A stretch of DNA of 28,693 nucleotides from the NCBI RefSeq assembly GCF_003477705.1, contig NZ_QUDV01000015.1, positions 1 to 28,693 on the forward strand, written 5' to 3'. Source of the DNA: Dorea sp. AF36-15AT (GTDB lineage: Bacteria; Bacillota; Clostridia; Lachnospirales; Lachnospiraceae). Positions 1-5,515 of this stretch are shown here, piece after piece. A model generated the notes under the pieces. That model was not told the DNA's origin, searched no databases, and was given only the letters and a program-made list of their open reading frames with translations. The translations under genes and the position numbers were made by a program. The first letter of the stretch is position 1. Each line of letters begins with the position of its first letter.

Positions 1-58
1 CTGGGAGAGCATCTGCCTTACAAGCAGAGGGTCACAGGTTCGAGCCCTGTAGGTCCCA
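1..58 (+). tRNA. tRNA-Val (TAC), 5' end cut off by the window
   Basis: The anticodon arm is visible at 13-29 with stem TCTGC/GCAGA and loop CTTACAA, giving anticodon TAC (Val). The T arm follows at 34-50 (ACAGG/CCTGT around TTCGAGC), then the 3' acceptor strand AGGTCCC at 51-57 and discriminator A58. The 5' acceptor strand lies outside the window. No CCA is encoded. First of six closely packed host tRNA genes. Confidence 0.93.
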
Positions 59-61
59 TAT

Positions 62-143
62 GGATGGGTTCCCGAGTGGCCAAAGGGGGCAGACTGTAAA
101 TCTGTTGCAAGTTGCTTCGGTGGTTCGAATCCACCTCCATCCA
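62..143 (+). tRNA. tRNA-Tyr (GTA)
   Basis: The acceptor strands GGATGGG (62-68) and TCCATCC (136-142) pair, with a G-U at the seventh pair. The anticodon loop CTGTAAA gives GTA (Tyr). A long variable arm precedes the T arm (GGTGG/CCACC around TTCGAAT), as expected for a class II bacterial tRNA-Tyr. Discriminator A143; no encoded CCA. Confidence 0.96.
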
Positions 144-161
144 TTAGCCGAAAGGCGTTGC

Positions 162-234
162 GCCGATGTGGCTCAATTGGCAGAGCAGCTGATTTGTAAT
201 CAGCAGGTTATCGGTTCGAGTCCGATCATCGGCT
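162..234 (+). tRNA. tRNA-Thr (TGT)
   Basis: The acceptor strands GCCGATG (162-168) and CATCGGC (227-233) pair fully. The anticodon loop TTTGTAA sits in a CTGAT/ATCAG stem and gives TGT (Thr). The T arm ATCGG/CCGAT surrounds TTCGAGT. Discriminator T234; no encoded CCA. Confidence 0.96.
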
Positions 235-260
235 TGAGCGTAAGCTCAGTAATTTAATAA

Positions 261-334
<74 letters not shown>

Positions 335-338
335 TTTT

Positions 339-411
<73 letters not shown>

Positions 412-443
412 TTTTATTTTGCTTAAGTTTGTAAATTGAATAA

Positions 444-516
444 GGGCGTGTAGCTCAGGTGGTAGAGCACTTGACTTTTAATCAAGTTGTCCGGGGTTCG
501 AATCCCCGCACGCTCA
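444..516 (+). tRNA. tRNA-Lys (TTT), probable prophage integration target
   Basis: The acceptor strands GGGCGTG (444-450) and CACGCTC (509-515) pair with one G-U. The anticodon loop CTTTTAA in a CTTGA/TCAAG stem gives TTT (Lys). The T arm is CGGGG/CCCCG around TTCGAAT. It is the last host gene before the phage integrase, which is encoded on the opposite strand and starts about 180 bp further on. That arrangement is typical of a tRNA 3' end used as attB. Confidence 0.96.
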
Positions 517-570
517 CTTAAGACAAATGGCGTAAACTCAGTAAATACAAGGGTTTGCGCTATTTTTTTG
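492..570. other. candidate attL region
   Basis: Tyrosine integrases often recombine within the T arm and 3' end of a tRNA, and the integrase gene usually lies next to one att site. Here the T arm of tRNA-Lys begins at 492, and the first phage-like sequence follows. The exact core cannot be fixed because the partner attR is not in the window: I saw no second copy of the tRNA-Lys 3' end near the right edge. Confidence 0.4.
527..570 (+). terminator. intrinsic terminator after the tRNA cluster
   Basis: ATGGCGTAAAC (527-537) pairs with GTTTGCGCTAT (553-563) over 11 positions including two G-U pairs, and is followed by a run of T up to 569. It would stop rightward transcription from the tRNA cluster. 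It may be host or phage DNA, depending on where attL lies. Confidence 0.7.
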
Positions 571-614
571 TGTTTTTTCGGTAAGTGATTTTGCCGAAAG
601 TAATATTGTTTAAA

Positions 615-660
615 TGTCTCAAAATGGTCTCGTGAAAAATGAGATGTCTCAGAAGTGTCT
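615..660. repeat. TGTCTC short repeats between attL and integrase
   Basis: TGTCTC occurs at 615-620, 645-650 and 655-660, with a GGTCTC variant at 626-631. The cluster lies between the tRNA-Lys end and the integrase terminator. This is where an integrase or excisionase arm-binding site would be expected, but that role is only inferred. Confidence 0.4.
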
Positions 661-663
661 CAG

Positions 664-700
664 AAAAAAAGAACATGAGACAAATATATCTCATGTTCTT
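664..700 (-). terminator. intrinsic terminator of the integrase gene
   Basis: A perfect 12-bp inverted repeat (669-680 with 689-700, arm AAGAACATGAGA) has an 8-base loop. On the minus strand it is followed by a T run (the A run at 664-670). It overlaps the integrase stop codon and so ends the leftward integrase transcript before the host tRNAs. Confidence 0.85.
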
Positions 701-1817
701 AGAAATTAATAGCAGCGTTCACTGCGCCCTCCACGTCTTCTTTTTCAGCTAAAATATGTGAATAAACTTTCATTACCATATCTTCGGTATCGCCCATTAA
801 TTCGGCGATACGTTTGATAGAGATCTTAGGAATCTGGTAACAAAGAGAAGAGCAGTAGTTATGCCGGAATACGTGTCCGGTCAGACCAACTATTTTTTCT
901 TCGCACACAGCTTGCATAGAGGTCAGGATGCGTTCCCACATCCGGTCATAAGCCGACTTGGTGAAAGGTTTGCTATCTTTCATCGTAACGAATAATTGAG
1001 TCCGCCCTGATCGCTTGACAGAATCCACATAGTCACGGATCGCCGGTAAGACTTTCTGGGGGATAGGCACAGTTCGAACAGAGTTCCAGGTTTTCGTTCC
1101 TTTTTCCCCGGCATCATTCACAATATATTCGTAAGCGCGGGAGATGGACAGTTCACTCTTTTTGAAGTTAAAGTCAAATACACTGAGAGCCACACATTCC
1201 TCTCTGCGGAGTCCGCATCCGTAGATCAGATACAAGTAAGCCTGATCAGCAGCATATTTATAATCTGCTTCAAAGACAGCTTTCTTTTCTGCTGGCGTGA
1301 GTGCACGGTTTTCCTTTGGCTTGTATTTGACCTTGTCGGTATTCCGGAGAATCTCTTCTGCGACGTTGGCGGCGAGAAGCTTGTCCACAACCGCAGATTT
1401 GAGAATCTGTGAAAAGGTTAATAGTATCTGTTGCTGAGTACGTGCGTGACCGTCTGCATTGGATAGGAGTGTCTCGATGTGGATTCTCTGAATATCCATT
1501 AATTTGATCGTCCCCAGAGCGGTGAAATGCTTCTCGATGATGTTATCGTACATCCGCTTGGTATTGTTGGATGTGCGTGCCTTATATACGAGTTTCCAGG
1601 AACGCGCGTAGTCAATGAAAAGGATATTGGTATCACGAACAAAGTTGCGTGCTTCTACCTGTGCTTTCATCTCAGTAACCTGGCGTTCCAGATCACGGCT
1701 GCTTTTGGCACTGCGAAGCGTAATCCGGTGCTTATGACCGCTCTTGGTATATGTGCCGTCCCAGACTTTTGTTTGGTAGTATCCGTCTGATCCAAGGGTG
1801 TATTTCTTATTTGCCAC
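699..1817 (-). CDS. int: phage integrase, tyrosine recombinase
   Basis: This 372-residue protein should integrate and excise the prophage at the neighbouring tRNA-Lys. It has an N-terminal arm-binding-like region (about 1-60), a core-binding domain (about 65-150) and a C-terminal catalytic domain. Catalytic residues visible are R204 in GCGLRRE, H315 and R318 in GHVFRHN, and the nucleophile Y352 in KVYSHI. The usual second His/Trp position before the tyrosine reads MGD (D343), which is a departure from the common LGH. The start is GTG at 1817, preceded by AGGAGGTGATACA at ideal spacing. It is transcribed leftward toward the attachment site from its own promoter at 1847-1875. Family and role are secure; the tRNA-Lys target is inferred. 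Confidence 0.95.
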   Translation of the reverse strand: MANKKYTLGSDGYYQTKVWDGTYTKSGHKHRITLRSAKSSRDLERQVTEMKAQVEARNFVRDTNILFIDYARSWKLVYKARTSNNTKRMYDNIIEKHFTALGTIKLMDIQRIHIETLLSNADGHARTQQQILLTFSQILKSAVVDKLLAANVAEEILRNTDKVKYKPKENRALTPAEKKAVFEADYKYAADQAYLYLIYGCGLRREECVALSVFDFNFKKSELSISRAYEYIVNDAGEKGTKTWNSVRTVPIPQKVLPAIRDYVDSVKRSGRTQLFVTMKDSKPFTKSAYDRMWERILTSMQAVCEEKIVGLTGHVFRHNYCSSLCYQIPKISIKRIAELMGDTEDMVMKVYSHILAEKEDVEGAVNAAINF

Positions 1818-1846
1818 TGTATCACCTCCTAAAAATGTGTATAAAA

Positions 1847-1875
1847 ATAACAGCCAGCGGAATGCCCGCTTGCAA
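1847..1875 (-). promoter_or_regulatory. predicted integrase promoter
   Basis: Reading leftward, TTGCAA (1875-1870), a 17-base spacer and TGTTAT (1852-1847) form a sigma-A-like promoter about 30 bp before the integrase start. The spacer holds an inverted repeat (AGCGG and CCGCT, 5 bases apart, 1855-1869) that could be an operator. The -35 hexamer is self-complementary and is shared with the rightward promoter. Confidence 0.5.
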
Positions 1876-1898
1876 AGGCTGTTTGAAGATGATACAAT
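1870..1898 (+). promoter_or_regulatory. predicted rightward promoter for a small RNA
   Basis: TTGCAA (1870-1875), exactly 17 bases, then TACAAT (1893-1898). Transcription would begin near 1905. The -35 box is palindromic and is the same six bases used by the leftward integrase promoter, so the two polymerases would compete for it. Confidence 0.5.
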
Positions 1899-1928
1899 AT
1901 TTTTGCAATTATAAGGAGTATCATCTTC
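1885..1928. repeat. 11-bp perfect inverted repeat around the small-RNA start
   Basis: GAAGATGATAC (1885-1895) and GTATCATCTTC (1918-1928) are perfect reverse complements, 22 bases apart. The left arm covers the first half of the predicted -10 box and the right arm lies just downstream of the predicted transcription start. It could be an operator, or Int/Xis-binding DNA. Confidence 0.5.
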
Positions 1929-1974
1929 GGATATATTCCAGAACCGTTCCTGTTGGCGCAGGGGCGGTTTTTAT
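1905..1974 (+). ncRNA. putative small RNA of about 70 nt
   Basis: A promoter-like element (1870-1898) is followed about 40 bp later by a strong intrinsic terminator: an 11-bp stem AACCGTTCCTG/CAGGGGCGGTT (1942-1952 with 1959-1969, two G-U pairs) and five T. There is an AAGGAG at 1914-1919 but no ATG or plausible short ORF behind it, so a non-coding RNA fits better than a leader peptide. The terminator ends at the 3' end of the leftward PH-domain gene. Function unknown; control of integrase or of the convergent gene is possible. Confidence 0.4.
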
Positions 1975-2457
1975 TTAATCTAAACCATTAATTCTCAAAC
2001 AGTTATTATAAGCGAGCTCCTGGAGCAATTTATATAATGGCTGCACATTATATTTCTTTGGGAACTCTAACTTATGAGATACATACTGGACCTGATGAGC
2101 TTTAAGATCAGCAGTCTTGATGTATGTAAAAGTAAGTTCGCTATCATCGAAGCCGAAACCTGCAGTTTCCATCGTCACATCAACTACGGAGAAAAGGTTG
2201 ATGGACTCTACACGCATCTTTGTGCCGGTTGCACCCTGCTTATCCGTGAAAATAATTCGTCTGTTAGTAAAAATAAGAGCATCACGCACAAGTTTAAATC
2301 CCACTGTGATTTCCTCACCGTCCATCAAATACATGCCGTATTCTCTCTGCATGTCCTCAGTAGACATTTCGCTGTAATTGTTAAGCACACCCTGGACAAG
2401 GTTACTGCTTGCTACTGATTTTGCACCATTCAAAACATCTTTCATTCCGAAAGCCAT
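1975..2457 (-). CDS. bacterial PH-domain protein
   Basis: The 160-residue product resembles the small bacterial PH-domain family (YvbH type): a short helical N-terminus followed by about 110 residues of alternating strands, with motifs GEEITVGFKLVRD, IFTNRRIIFTDKQG and LEFPKK. In this family the FTNRR segment lies in a conserved strand pair. No signal peptide or membrane segment is seen, so it is probably cytosolic. The start at 2457 (MAFGMKDV) is chosen over an upstream in-frame start at 2514 because AGAGGAA lies just before it. Similar genes occur near phage integrases, so it is likely expressed in the lysogen. Its exact role is unknown. Confidence 0.7.
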   Translation of the reverse strand: MAFGMKDVLNGAKSVASSNLVQGVLNNYSEMSTEDMQREYGMYLMDGEEITVGFKLVRDALIFTNRRIIFTDKQGATGTKMRVESINLFSVVDVTMETAGFGFDDSELTFTYIKTADLKAHQVQYVSHKLEFPKKYNVQPLYKLLQELAYNNCLRINGLD

Positions 2458-2628
2458 AGCACATTCCTCTCTTTCTTTAGTTAAATAGTACACACAACAT
2501 ATATATAATCGCAAATGCGGTTATAACGTTTTTTTTGGTGGCAGAATGCCACAGGTATTGTAATATGTTAATTAATATGCTATTCTAAATATGCTTTTAT
2601 TGAAACGTACCTTCGTTAAAAGCTCTTG

Positions 2629-2693
2629 GGCTCTTCCAGACTCCACTGGAGGAGCCGCTTTCCGTTTACCACAATTTACCAGCAGACGCTGGT
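2629..2693. repeat. two inverted repeats upstream of the XRE gene
   Basis: GGCTCTTCCAG (2629-2639) pairs 10 of 11 with CTGGAGGAGCC (2646-2656). A second perfect repeat, ACCAGC-AGAC-GCTGGT, spans 2678-2693 just upstream of the -10 box. Neither is followed by a T run, so operators are more likely than terminators. The rest of 2458-2718 shows no gene; it should hold the promoter of the leftward PH-domain gene. Confidence 0.5.
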
Positions 2694-2705
2694 GAAAAAA
2701 TATAT

Positions 2706-2711
2706 TATAAT
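2706..2711 (+). promoter_or_regulatory. -10 box of a likely leaderless XRE transcript
   Basis: A perfect TATAAT ends 7 bases before the ATG at 2719, so transcription would start at or next to the A of the start codon. No purine-rich ribosome binding site lies at the right distance. No good -35 hexamer is seen 17 bases upstream, where the inverted repeat lies instead, which would suit an activated promoter. Confidence 0.4.
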
Positions 2712-2718
2712 AGATTCC

Positions 2719-2916
2719 ATGAAAGTACTGCTAGATCAAATCATGTATGAACGCAATTTAACAGTACGCCAGGTATCCATTATGACTGGGGTTCCTAAAT
2801 CGACGATATCAGATATCGTATCTGGAAGAACAAGTCCCCGTCTGAATACACTGGAGCAATTGGCAGCAGGACTTAAAGTCCATATGACTGACCTTTTCGA
2901 ATCTACTTACAAATAG
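2719..2916 (+). CDS. small XRE-family HTH regulator
   Basis: A 65-residue protein made almost entirely of one helix-turn-helix: LTVRQVSIMTGVPKSTISDI (about 16-35) with recognition helix around PKSTISDIVSG, then SPRLNTLEQLAAGL. Stand-alone XRE domains of this size act as phage or element regulators. The start at 2719 is the only one that leaves the HTH with a natural N-terminus; a longer in-frame reading from 2626 has no ribosome site. The gene is probably leaderless. An 18-bp palindrome follows its stop codon directly and may be its target or that of the CI-like repressor. Confidence 0.8.
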   Translation: MKVLLDQIMYERNLTVRQVSIMTGVPKSTISDIVSGRTSPRLNTLEQLAAGLKVHMTDLFESTYK

Positions 2917-2934
2917 TGTCCGAGATCTCGGACA
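2917..2934. promoter_or_regulatory. 18-bp perfect palindrome, candidate operator
   Basis: TGTCCGAGATCTCGGACA is an uninterrupted perfect palindrome that starts on the base after the XRE stop codon. It has no T run behind it, so it is unlikely to be a terminator. I saw no second copy in the window. The following stretch, 2935-3112, holds no convincing gene and is AT-rich, with room for a promoter for the small gene at 3113. Confidence 0.55.
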
Positions 2935-3112
2935 ATTCCATGTATTTCCAACAGTTCCCAACATTCCGATTGTCTGTATATATAGAAACAGATAATCAAA
3001 AAGATAAAACAAACAAATGTTCGATAAAATACTTTCTTTCCATTCCAAATAGTGGTAATATGGATTCAAGGAATTTCGGACGTGCGTTTGTATGGAAACG
3101 GAGGGTGCGTAC

Positions 3113-3214
3113 ATGGAAGAGCTTAAAAAGGAAATTACAAAATTAATTCAAACTGTAAATGATCATGAAAAACTGCAGCTCATTTACAGATTTATAAAAA
3201 GATTGAGTGACTAG
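3113..3214 (+). CDS. 33-residue small phage protein
   Basis: A short ORF with a good ribosome site (GGAGGG, 7-8 bases before ATG) encodes a charged helical peptide beginning MEELKKEITKLIQ and ending IYRFIKRLSD. Short proteins of this style, one amphipathic helix plus a YRFI.K tail, are frequent in clostridial prophages near repressors. Its stop codon overlaps that of the convergent CI-like gene by three bases (3212-3214 against 3211-3213), which argues that both ends are real. The opening MEELKKE is shared with the protein at 3969. Function unknown. Confidence 0.6.
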   Translation: MEELKKEITKLIQTVNDHEKLQLIYRFIKRLSD

Positions 3215-3597
3215 GCGCGAGGTGCCTGGTCTTTCTTTTTATGTGCCGCTTTTTCTGAAATCTTTTCCAGTAGTTCCCATTCTTCTTCATCCAGATCCGC
3301 AAGTGCTTCGATCAGTCTGCGACGATAGGAGTCTTCTTCATCTTTCAGCAGGTCTGCTGCAAAATCCGTAATCTTCTCGCTTCTGGTCAATTCTATTTCT
3401 ATTGGCCCATTTCCTGTTCGAAGCCACTCTTCGTTTATATTGAATTTTTCACATATTAATGAAATAACAGCATCGCTCGGTGCGTTTTTTCCAACTTCGT
3501 AAGCTCCGATGTTGCCTCTGGCTATTTTTAATTTATCGGCAAATTCTTGCTGAGTTAATCCAAGATGTTTTCTTAATAATTTAATTCGTTCGTTCAT
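3211..3597 (-). CDS. CI-like XRE-family repressor
   Basis: A 128-residue protein with an N-terminal HTH (about 1-60: LGLTQQEFADKLKIARGNIG then YEVGKNAPSDAVISLICEKF) and an acidic helical C-terminus. It lacks a LexA/S24 peptidase domain, so it is not expected to be cleaved by RecA; induction would need an anti-repressor or another signal. The start is ATG 3597 behind AAGGAGG. It is divergent from the Cro-like gene at 3749, with two facing promoters and three operator-like repeats between them. This is the standard arrangement of a temperate phage immunity region, and the gene should be the lysogenic repressor. Confidence 0.85.
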   Translation of the reverse strand: MNERIKLLRKHLGLTQQEFADKLKIARGNIGAYEVGKNAPSDAVISLICEKFNINEEWLRTGNGPIEIELTRSEKITDFAADLLKDEEDSYRRRLIEALADLDEEEWELLEKISEKAAHKKKDQAPRA

Positions 3598-3629
3598 CGA
3601 GAGCCTCCTTTTCTTCTCTTTTCGAAATC

Positions 3630-3658
3630 ATCATAACACACGACAAGCTCTAATTCAA
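3630..3658 (-). promoter_or_regulatory. repressor promoter (PRM-like)
   Basis: Reading leftward, TTGAAT (3658-3653), 17 bases, TATGAT (3635-3630), then the repressor ribosome site and start at 3597. Its upstream edge lies 9 bp from the first operator-like repeat, so repressor bound there could stimulate or block it. Confidence 0.65.
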
Positions 3659-3666
3659 TACAAAAT

Positions 3667-3732
3667 GTTGGTAAATTACAAAAAATGTATTGACAAAGAT
3701 AATTAACCAACCTATACTTGAAATATACCAAC
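3667..3732. promoter_or_regulatory. three operator-like repeats in the immunity region
   Basis: GTTGGTAAATT at 3667-3677, its inverted near-copy at 3701-3711 (reverse complement GTTGGTTAATT, 10/11) and a shorter inverted copy at 3723-3732 (reverse complement GTTGGTATAT). The second lies in the spacer of the rightward promoter and the third just downstream of its -10 box. The set resembles lambda-type OR1-OR3 spacing logic, though the geometry is its own. Confidence 0.6.
3690..3718 (+). promoter_or_regulatory. early lytic promoter (PR-like)
   Basis: Consensus TTGACA (3690-3695), 17 bases, TATACT (3713-3718): the best sigma-A promoter seen in the window. It drives the Cro-like gene at 3749 and probably the early operon. 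An operator-like repeat sits inside the spacer, so bound repressor would exclude polymerase. Confidence 0.85.
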
Positions 3733-3748
3733 AAAGCGAGGTGAGAAT

Positions 3749-3982
3749 ATGAAAATCACAGAAAAGATATCTGAGTACATCAGAGATCAGAACATCAATC
3801 TATCTGAGATGTCCAGAAGCACAGGCATATCCTATAGGATGATATATGCAAGTTTAGCTGACAAGAGCAGAAACAGAGCATTATCGGTAGATGAAGCAGT
3901 TGCGATATGTGATTATCTGGGGAAGACGGTAGATGATTTCAGAGAGAAACCAGAAAGGAGCGAACCTGATGGAAGAGCTTAA
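3749..3982 (+). CDS. Cro-like HTH regulator
   Basis: A 77-residue protein with a single HTH: INLSEMSRSTGISYRMIYAS (about 16-35) with a basic recognition helix, then LSVDEAVAICDYLGKTVDDF, the usual end of an XRE domain. It is the first gene of the rightward early transcript, behind AGGTGAG and a consensus promoter. Position opposite the CI-like repressor indicates a Cro-type role. The C-terminal tail (KPERSEPDGRA) overlaps the next gene by 14 bases, giving translational coupling. Confidence 0.8.
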   Translation: MKITEKISEYIRDQNINLSEMSRSTGISYRMIYASLADKSRNRALSVDEAVAICDYLGKTVDDFREKPERSEPDGRA

Positions 3983-4193
3983 AAAAGAAGTGGAAAAAAT
4001 GAAAGACCAGATAAAAGCCTTGATAAGGTCTTGTCTGATCTTAAGTGTAACAATATTTATTGTATCTGTTTGCTTGTGGATTCGCTATTTTCAGATTCGC
4101 CATTCTGTTTCTGAGATTCTTCGATATTTGCAAGATGAGTATTTAATTCATCGACTGACTTTTGTAATGTATCAAGTTTCTCAGATGTTATAG
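3969..4193 (+). CDS. small single-pass membrane protein
   Basis: The start at 3969 (MEELKKEVEKM) has AGGAG about 9 bases upstream and overlaps the Cro-like gene. The 74-residue product has a charged N-terminal helix (1-18) and one clear membrane segment (about 20-40, rich in L, I, V and F). The last 45 codons lie antisense to the leftward gene at 4057, an overlap of 137 bp. So large a convergent overlap is unusual: the original 3' end may have been replaced when the leftward gene was inserted. Function unknown. Confidence 0.5.
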   Translation: MEELKKEVEKMKDQIKALIRSCLILSVTIFIVSVCLWIRYFQIRHSVSEILRYLQDEYLIHRLTFVMYQVSQML

Positions 4194-4764
4194 AGTCAGA
4201 AGACTTCGTATTATCTAAAAATTCCGATAACACATGGATTTCCAATTTTTGTAAATCCGTTTGCTCCTGACTGCTAGCCGAAGACTTCTGATATGTAAAT
4301 ATTGAAATAATGATAGCGAGAATAGAGAGAAAAACAGTGAATTTAATCGCAAACCGATTATTTCCGATAGGGATTGCAAGAGTTTCAGGAAATTCGTAGG
4401 TCTTTACAATCGATTGATCTAATGTGACATAGCTATCATCGGAATTCATAGCAGTATCAGACAAAGAGATACCATCAATGGAATTGGAAGAATCCACAGA
4501 AATAGCTGAGTCAGATAAAAAGCTATTCAAGGTGTTGATGAAGGATTGATATTGAGACATATCGATGGAGGCTTTAAGAGCTTCTCGATAGCTGTTTAAT
4601 AATGTTTCCATTCCGGGATAAGTTTCGAGTGGAGATGGGATGGAAATCTTTGGAGTAAAAACGTTATTGAGAATACTGGAAGAAAAGTTTATTTTCTCTA
4701 ACGTTTTGGATATACCGGAAAGCTCGGCATAGACATTTGCAATGTCAGAAAAATCAGTTGTCAT
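4057..4764 (-). CDS. membrane-anchored lysogeny gene ('moron'), unknown function
   Basis: A 235-residue protein read against the surrounding early genes. Residues 1-135 are mainly helical and Ser/Asp-rich with no recognised domain. One membrane segment lies at about 138-157 (FTVFLSILAIIISIF), followed by a charged helical, probably coiled-coil tail (about 166-220) and a polar end. The start at 4764 (MTTDFSD) follows AGAGAGGA; an in-frame start at 4806 has no such site. It has its own promoter at 4797-4825. Opposite orientation, own promoter and a membrane anchor are the usual signs of a gene expressed in the lysogen, for example in superinfection exclusion. That role is inference only. Confidence 0.65.
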   Translation of the reverse strand: MTTDFSDIANVYAELSGISKTLEKINFSSSILNNVFTPKISIPSPLETYPGMETLLNSYREALKASIDMSQYQSFINTLNSFLSDSAISVDSSNSIDGISLSDTAMNSDDSYVTLDQSIVKTYEFPETLAIPIGNNRFAIKFTVFLSILAIIISIFTYQKSSASSQEQTDLQKLEIHVLSEFLDNTKSSDSITSEKLDTLQKSVDELNTHLANIEESQKQNGESENSESTSKQIQ

Positions 4765-4796
4765 GTAAAATCCTCTCTTTCGTAATTGTTGGGAAG

Positions 4797-4825
4797 ATTT
4801 TACCATAGCGAGAAAATTAAATCAA
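4797..4825 (-). promoter_or_regulatory. predicted promoter of the leftward membrane gene
   Basis: Reading leftward, TTGATT (4825-4820), 17 bases, TAAAAT (4802-4797), about 33 bp before the start codon at 4764. It allows the gene to be expressed independently of the early lytic operon. Confidence 0.5.
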
Positions 4826-4846
4826 ATGCAAAAAGAGGTGAAGAAG

Positions 4847-5002
4847 ATGAGTGAAAAAGAAAAACAGGTCATGGAGCGTTTGGCTGAGAACCTGAAAGAT
4901 ATGGACGATGAGGACAAGAACAGTCTTATCGAAAGAGCAGAAGGTATGGCTTACATGAACCGGAAGTGGAGAAAGAAACTGGAAACACAGGATGCAACGT
5001 AG
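4847..5002 (+). CDS. 51-residue charged helical protein
   Basis: ATG at 4847 lies behind AGAGGTGAAGAAG. The product (MSEKEKQVMERLAENL..., ending KLETQDAT) is nearly all charged helix with no cysteine and no membrane segment. A region ALIERAEGM-like (NSLIERAEGMAYM) recalls short phage proteins found beside excisionase-like genes. The next gene begins 13 bp after its stop. Function unknown. Confidence 0.6.
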   Translation: MSEKEKQVMERLAENLKDMDDEDKNSLIERAEGMAYMNRKWRKKLETQDAT

Positions 5003-5015
5003 GAGGTGAGATGTA

Positions 5016-5243
5016 ATGCTGGAATACCCAAAAGAAGTAATGAAGACATCAGAACTGGTAGAGATGGGATTCCCGGAGCAGATGCTCCTGAATGCCTATC
5101 GGGTAAAAGGGCAGACCTTTGCCCAAAAGGTGAATCCGACCAAGAGGAACAGTCCGATCATATTTTTTACAAAGCAATTTGAAAAATGGCGAGAGGAGCA
5201 ACAGAGAATTGAAAACAGATCAATTCAGAGAGGGTTCTATTAA
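5016..5243 (+). CDS. small DNA-binding-like phage protein (excisionase style)
   Basis: A 75-residue protein started by ATG 5016 behind AGGAGGTGAGATGTA. The segment KTSELVEMGFPEQMLLNAYR followed by a basic stretch and FFTKQFEKWRE has the layout of short MerR/excisionase-like winged-helix proteins of clostridial phages, in which a helix pair is followed by a wing and a terminal helix. It could be the excisionase, since no other candidate is seen, but the assignment is weak. Its end overlaps the following small ORF by 35 bp. Confidence 0.55.
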   Translation: MLEYPKEVMKTSELVEMGFPEQMLLNAYRVKGQTFAQKVNPTKRNSPIIFFTKQFEKWREEQQRIENRSIQRGFY

Positions 5244-5355
5244 ACATGATTGTCACAATTGCCGACGCTATATGCGCTGCAACATGGTTGATCGCAAGAG
5301 AAATGAGAGGCGTGCAGATTATGAAGAGAAGAAGAGTGCGAAAAATCGGATATAG
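5209..5355 (+). CDS. 48-residue cysteine-motif protein, TTG start
   Basis: A short ORF begins at TTG 5209, 8-9 bases after GAGGAG, and gives a peptide with CHNCRRYMRC (C15, C18, C24) and a long basic tail. A CxxC..C cluster with arginines suggests a metal-bound, nucleic-acid-binding mini-protein. It overlaps the genes on both sides by 35 bp each, forming a chain of coupled starts. The competing frame from 5246 would give a hydrophobic N-terminus without a good ribosome site, so I prefer this reading. The start codon makes it uncertain. Confidence 0.45.
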   Translation: MKTDQFREGSIKHDCHNCRRYMRCNMVDRKRNERRADYEEKKSAKNRI

Positions 5356-5515
5356 CATGATCACAGCCGGAATGCTGGCAGGATGGTGTGTATGCGGTGT
5401 TTATGAGAGATCTAATCCGAATGCATCACTCTGGCCGTACATCGCTGCACTTCTGATCTGCATGGGAGTGACACTGATCGGAGATCAGGTAAGAAAGAGA
5501 GGTGAGGACTGGTGA
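5321..5515 (+). CDS. two-helix membrane protein
   Basis: From ATG 5321 (AGAGG upstream) a 64-residue product has a very basic start (MKRRRVRKIG), a first membrane helix (about 11-28), a short loop with NPNASLWP, and a second membrane helix (about 40-57) ending in RKRGEDW. The basic N-terminus should stay in the cytoplasm. A longer reading from 5246 is possible but overlaps the cysteine-motif ORF entirely in another frame. Function unknown. Confidence 0.55.
   Translation: MKRRRVRKIGYSMITAGMLAGWCVCGVYERSNPNASLWPYIAALLICMGVTLIGDQVRKRGEDW

Noticed and set aside
60..257. 65-codon ORF across the tRNA cluster
   Set aside because: It lies entirely over tRNA-Tyr and tRNA-Thr; chance reading of structural RNA genes.
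2074..2418. 114-codon rightward ORF opposite the PH-domain gene
   Set aside because: No ribosome site, cysteine/histidine-rich shadow composition and complete overlap with a gene of recognised fold.
2916..3146. 76-codon rightward ORF after the XRE gene
   Set aside because: It begins on the palindrome, has no ribosome site, shows no domain, and its reading crosses the better-supported small gene at 3113 in another frame.
5246..5320. Longer N-terminus for the two-helix membrane protein
   Set aside because: The spacing of its ribosome site is poor and it conflicts with the CHNC-type peptide frame; kept only as an alternative.
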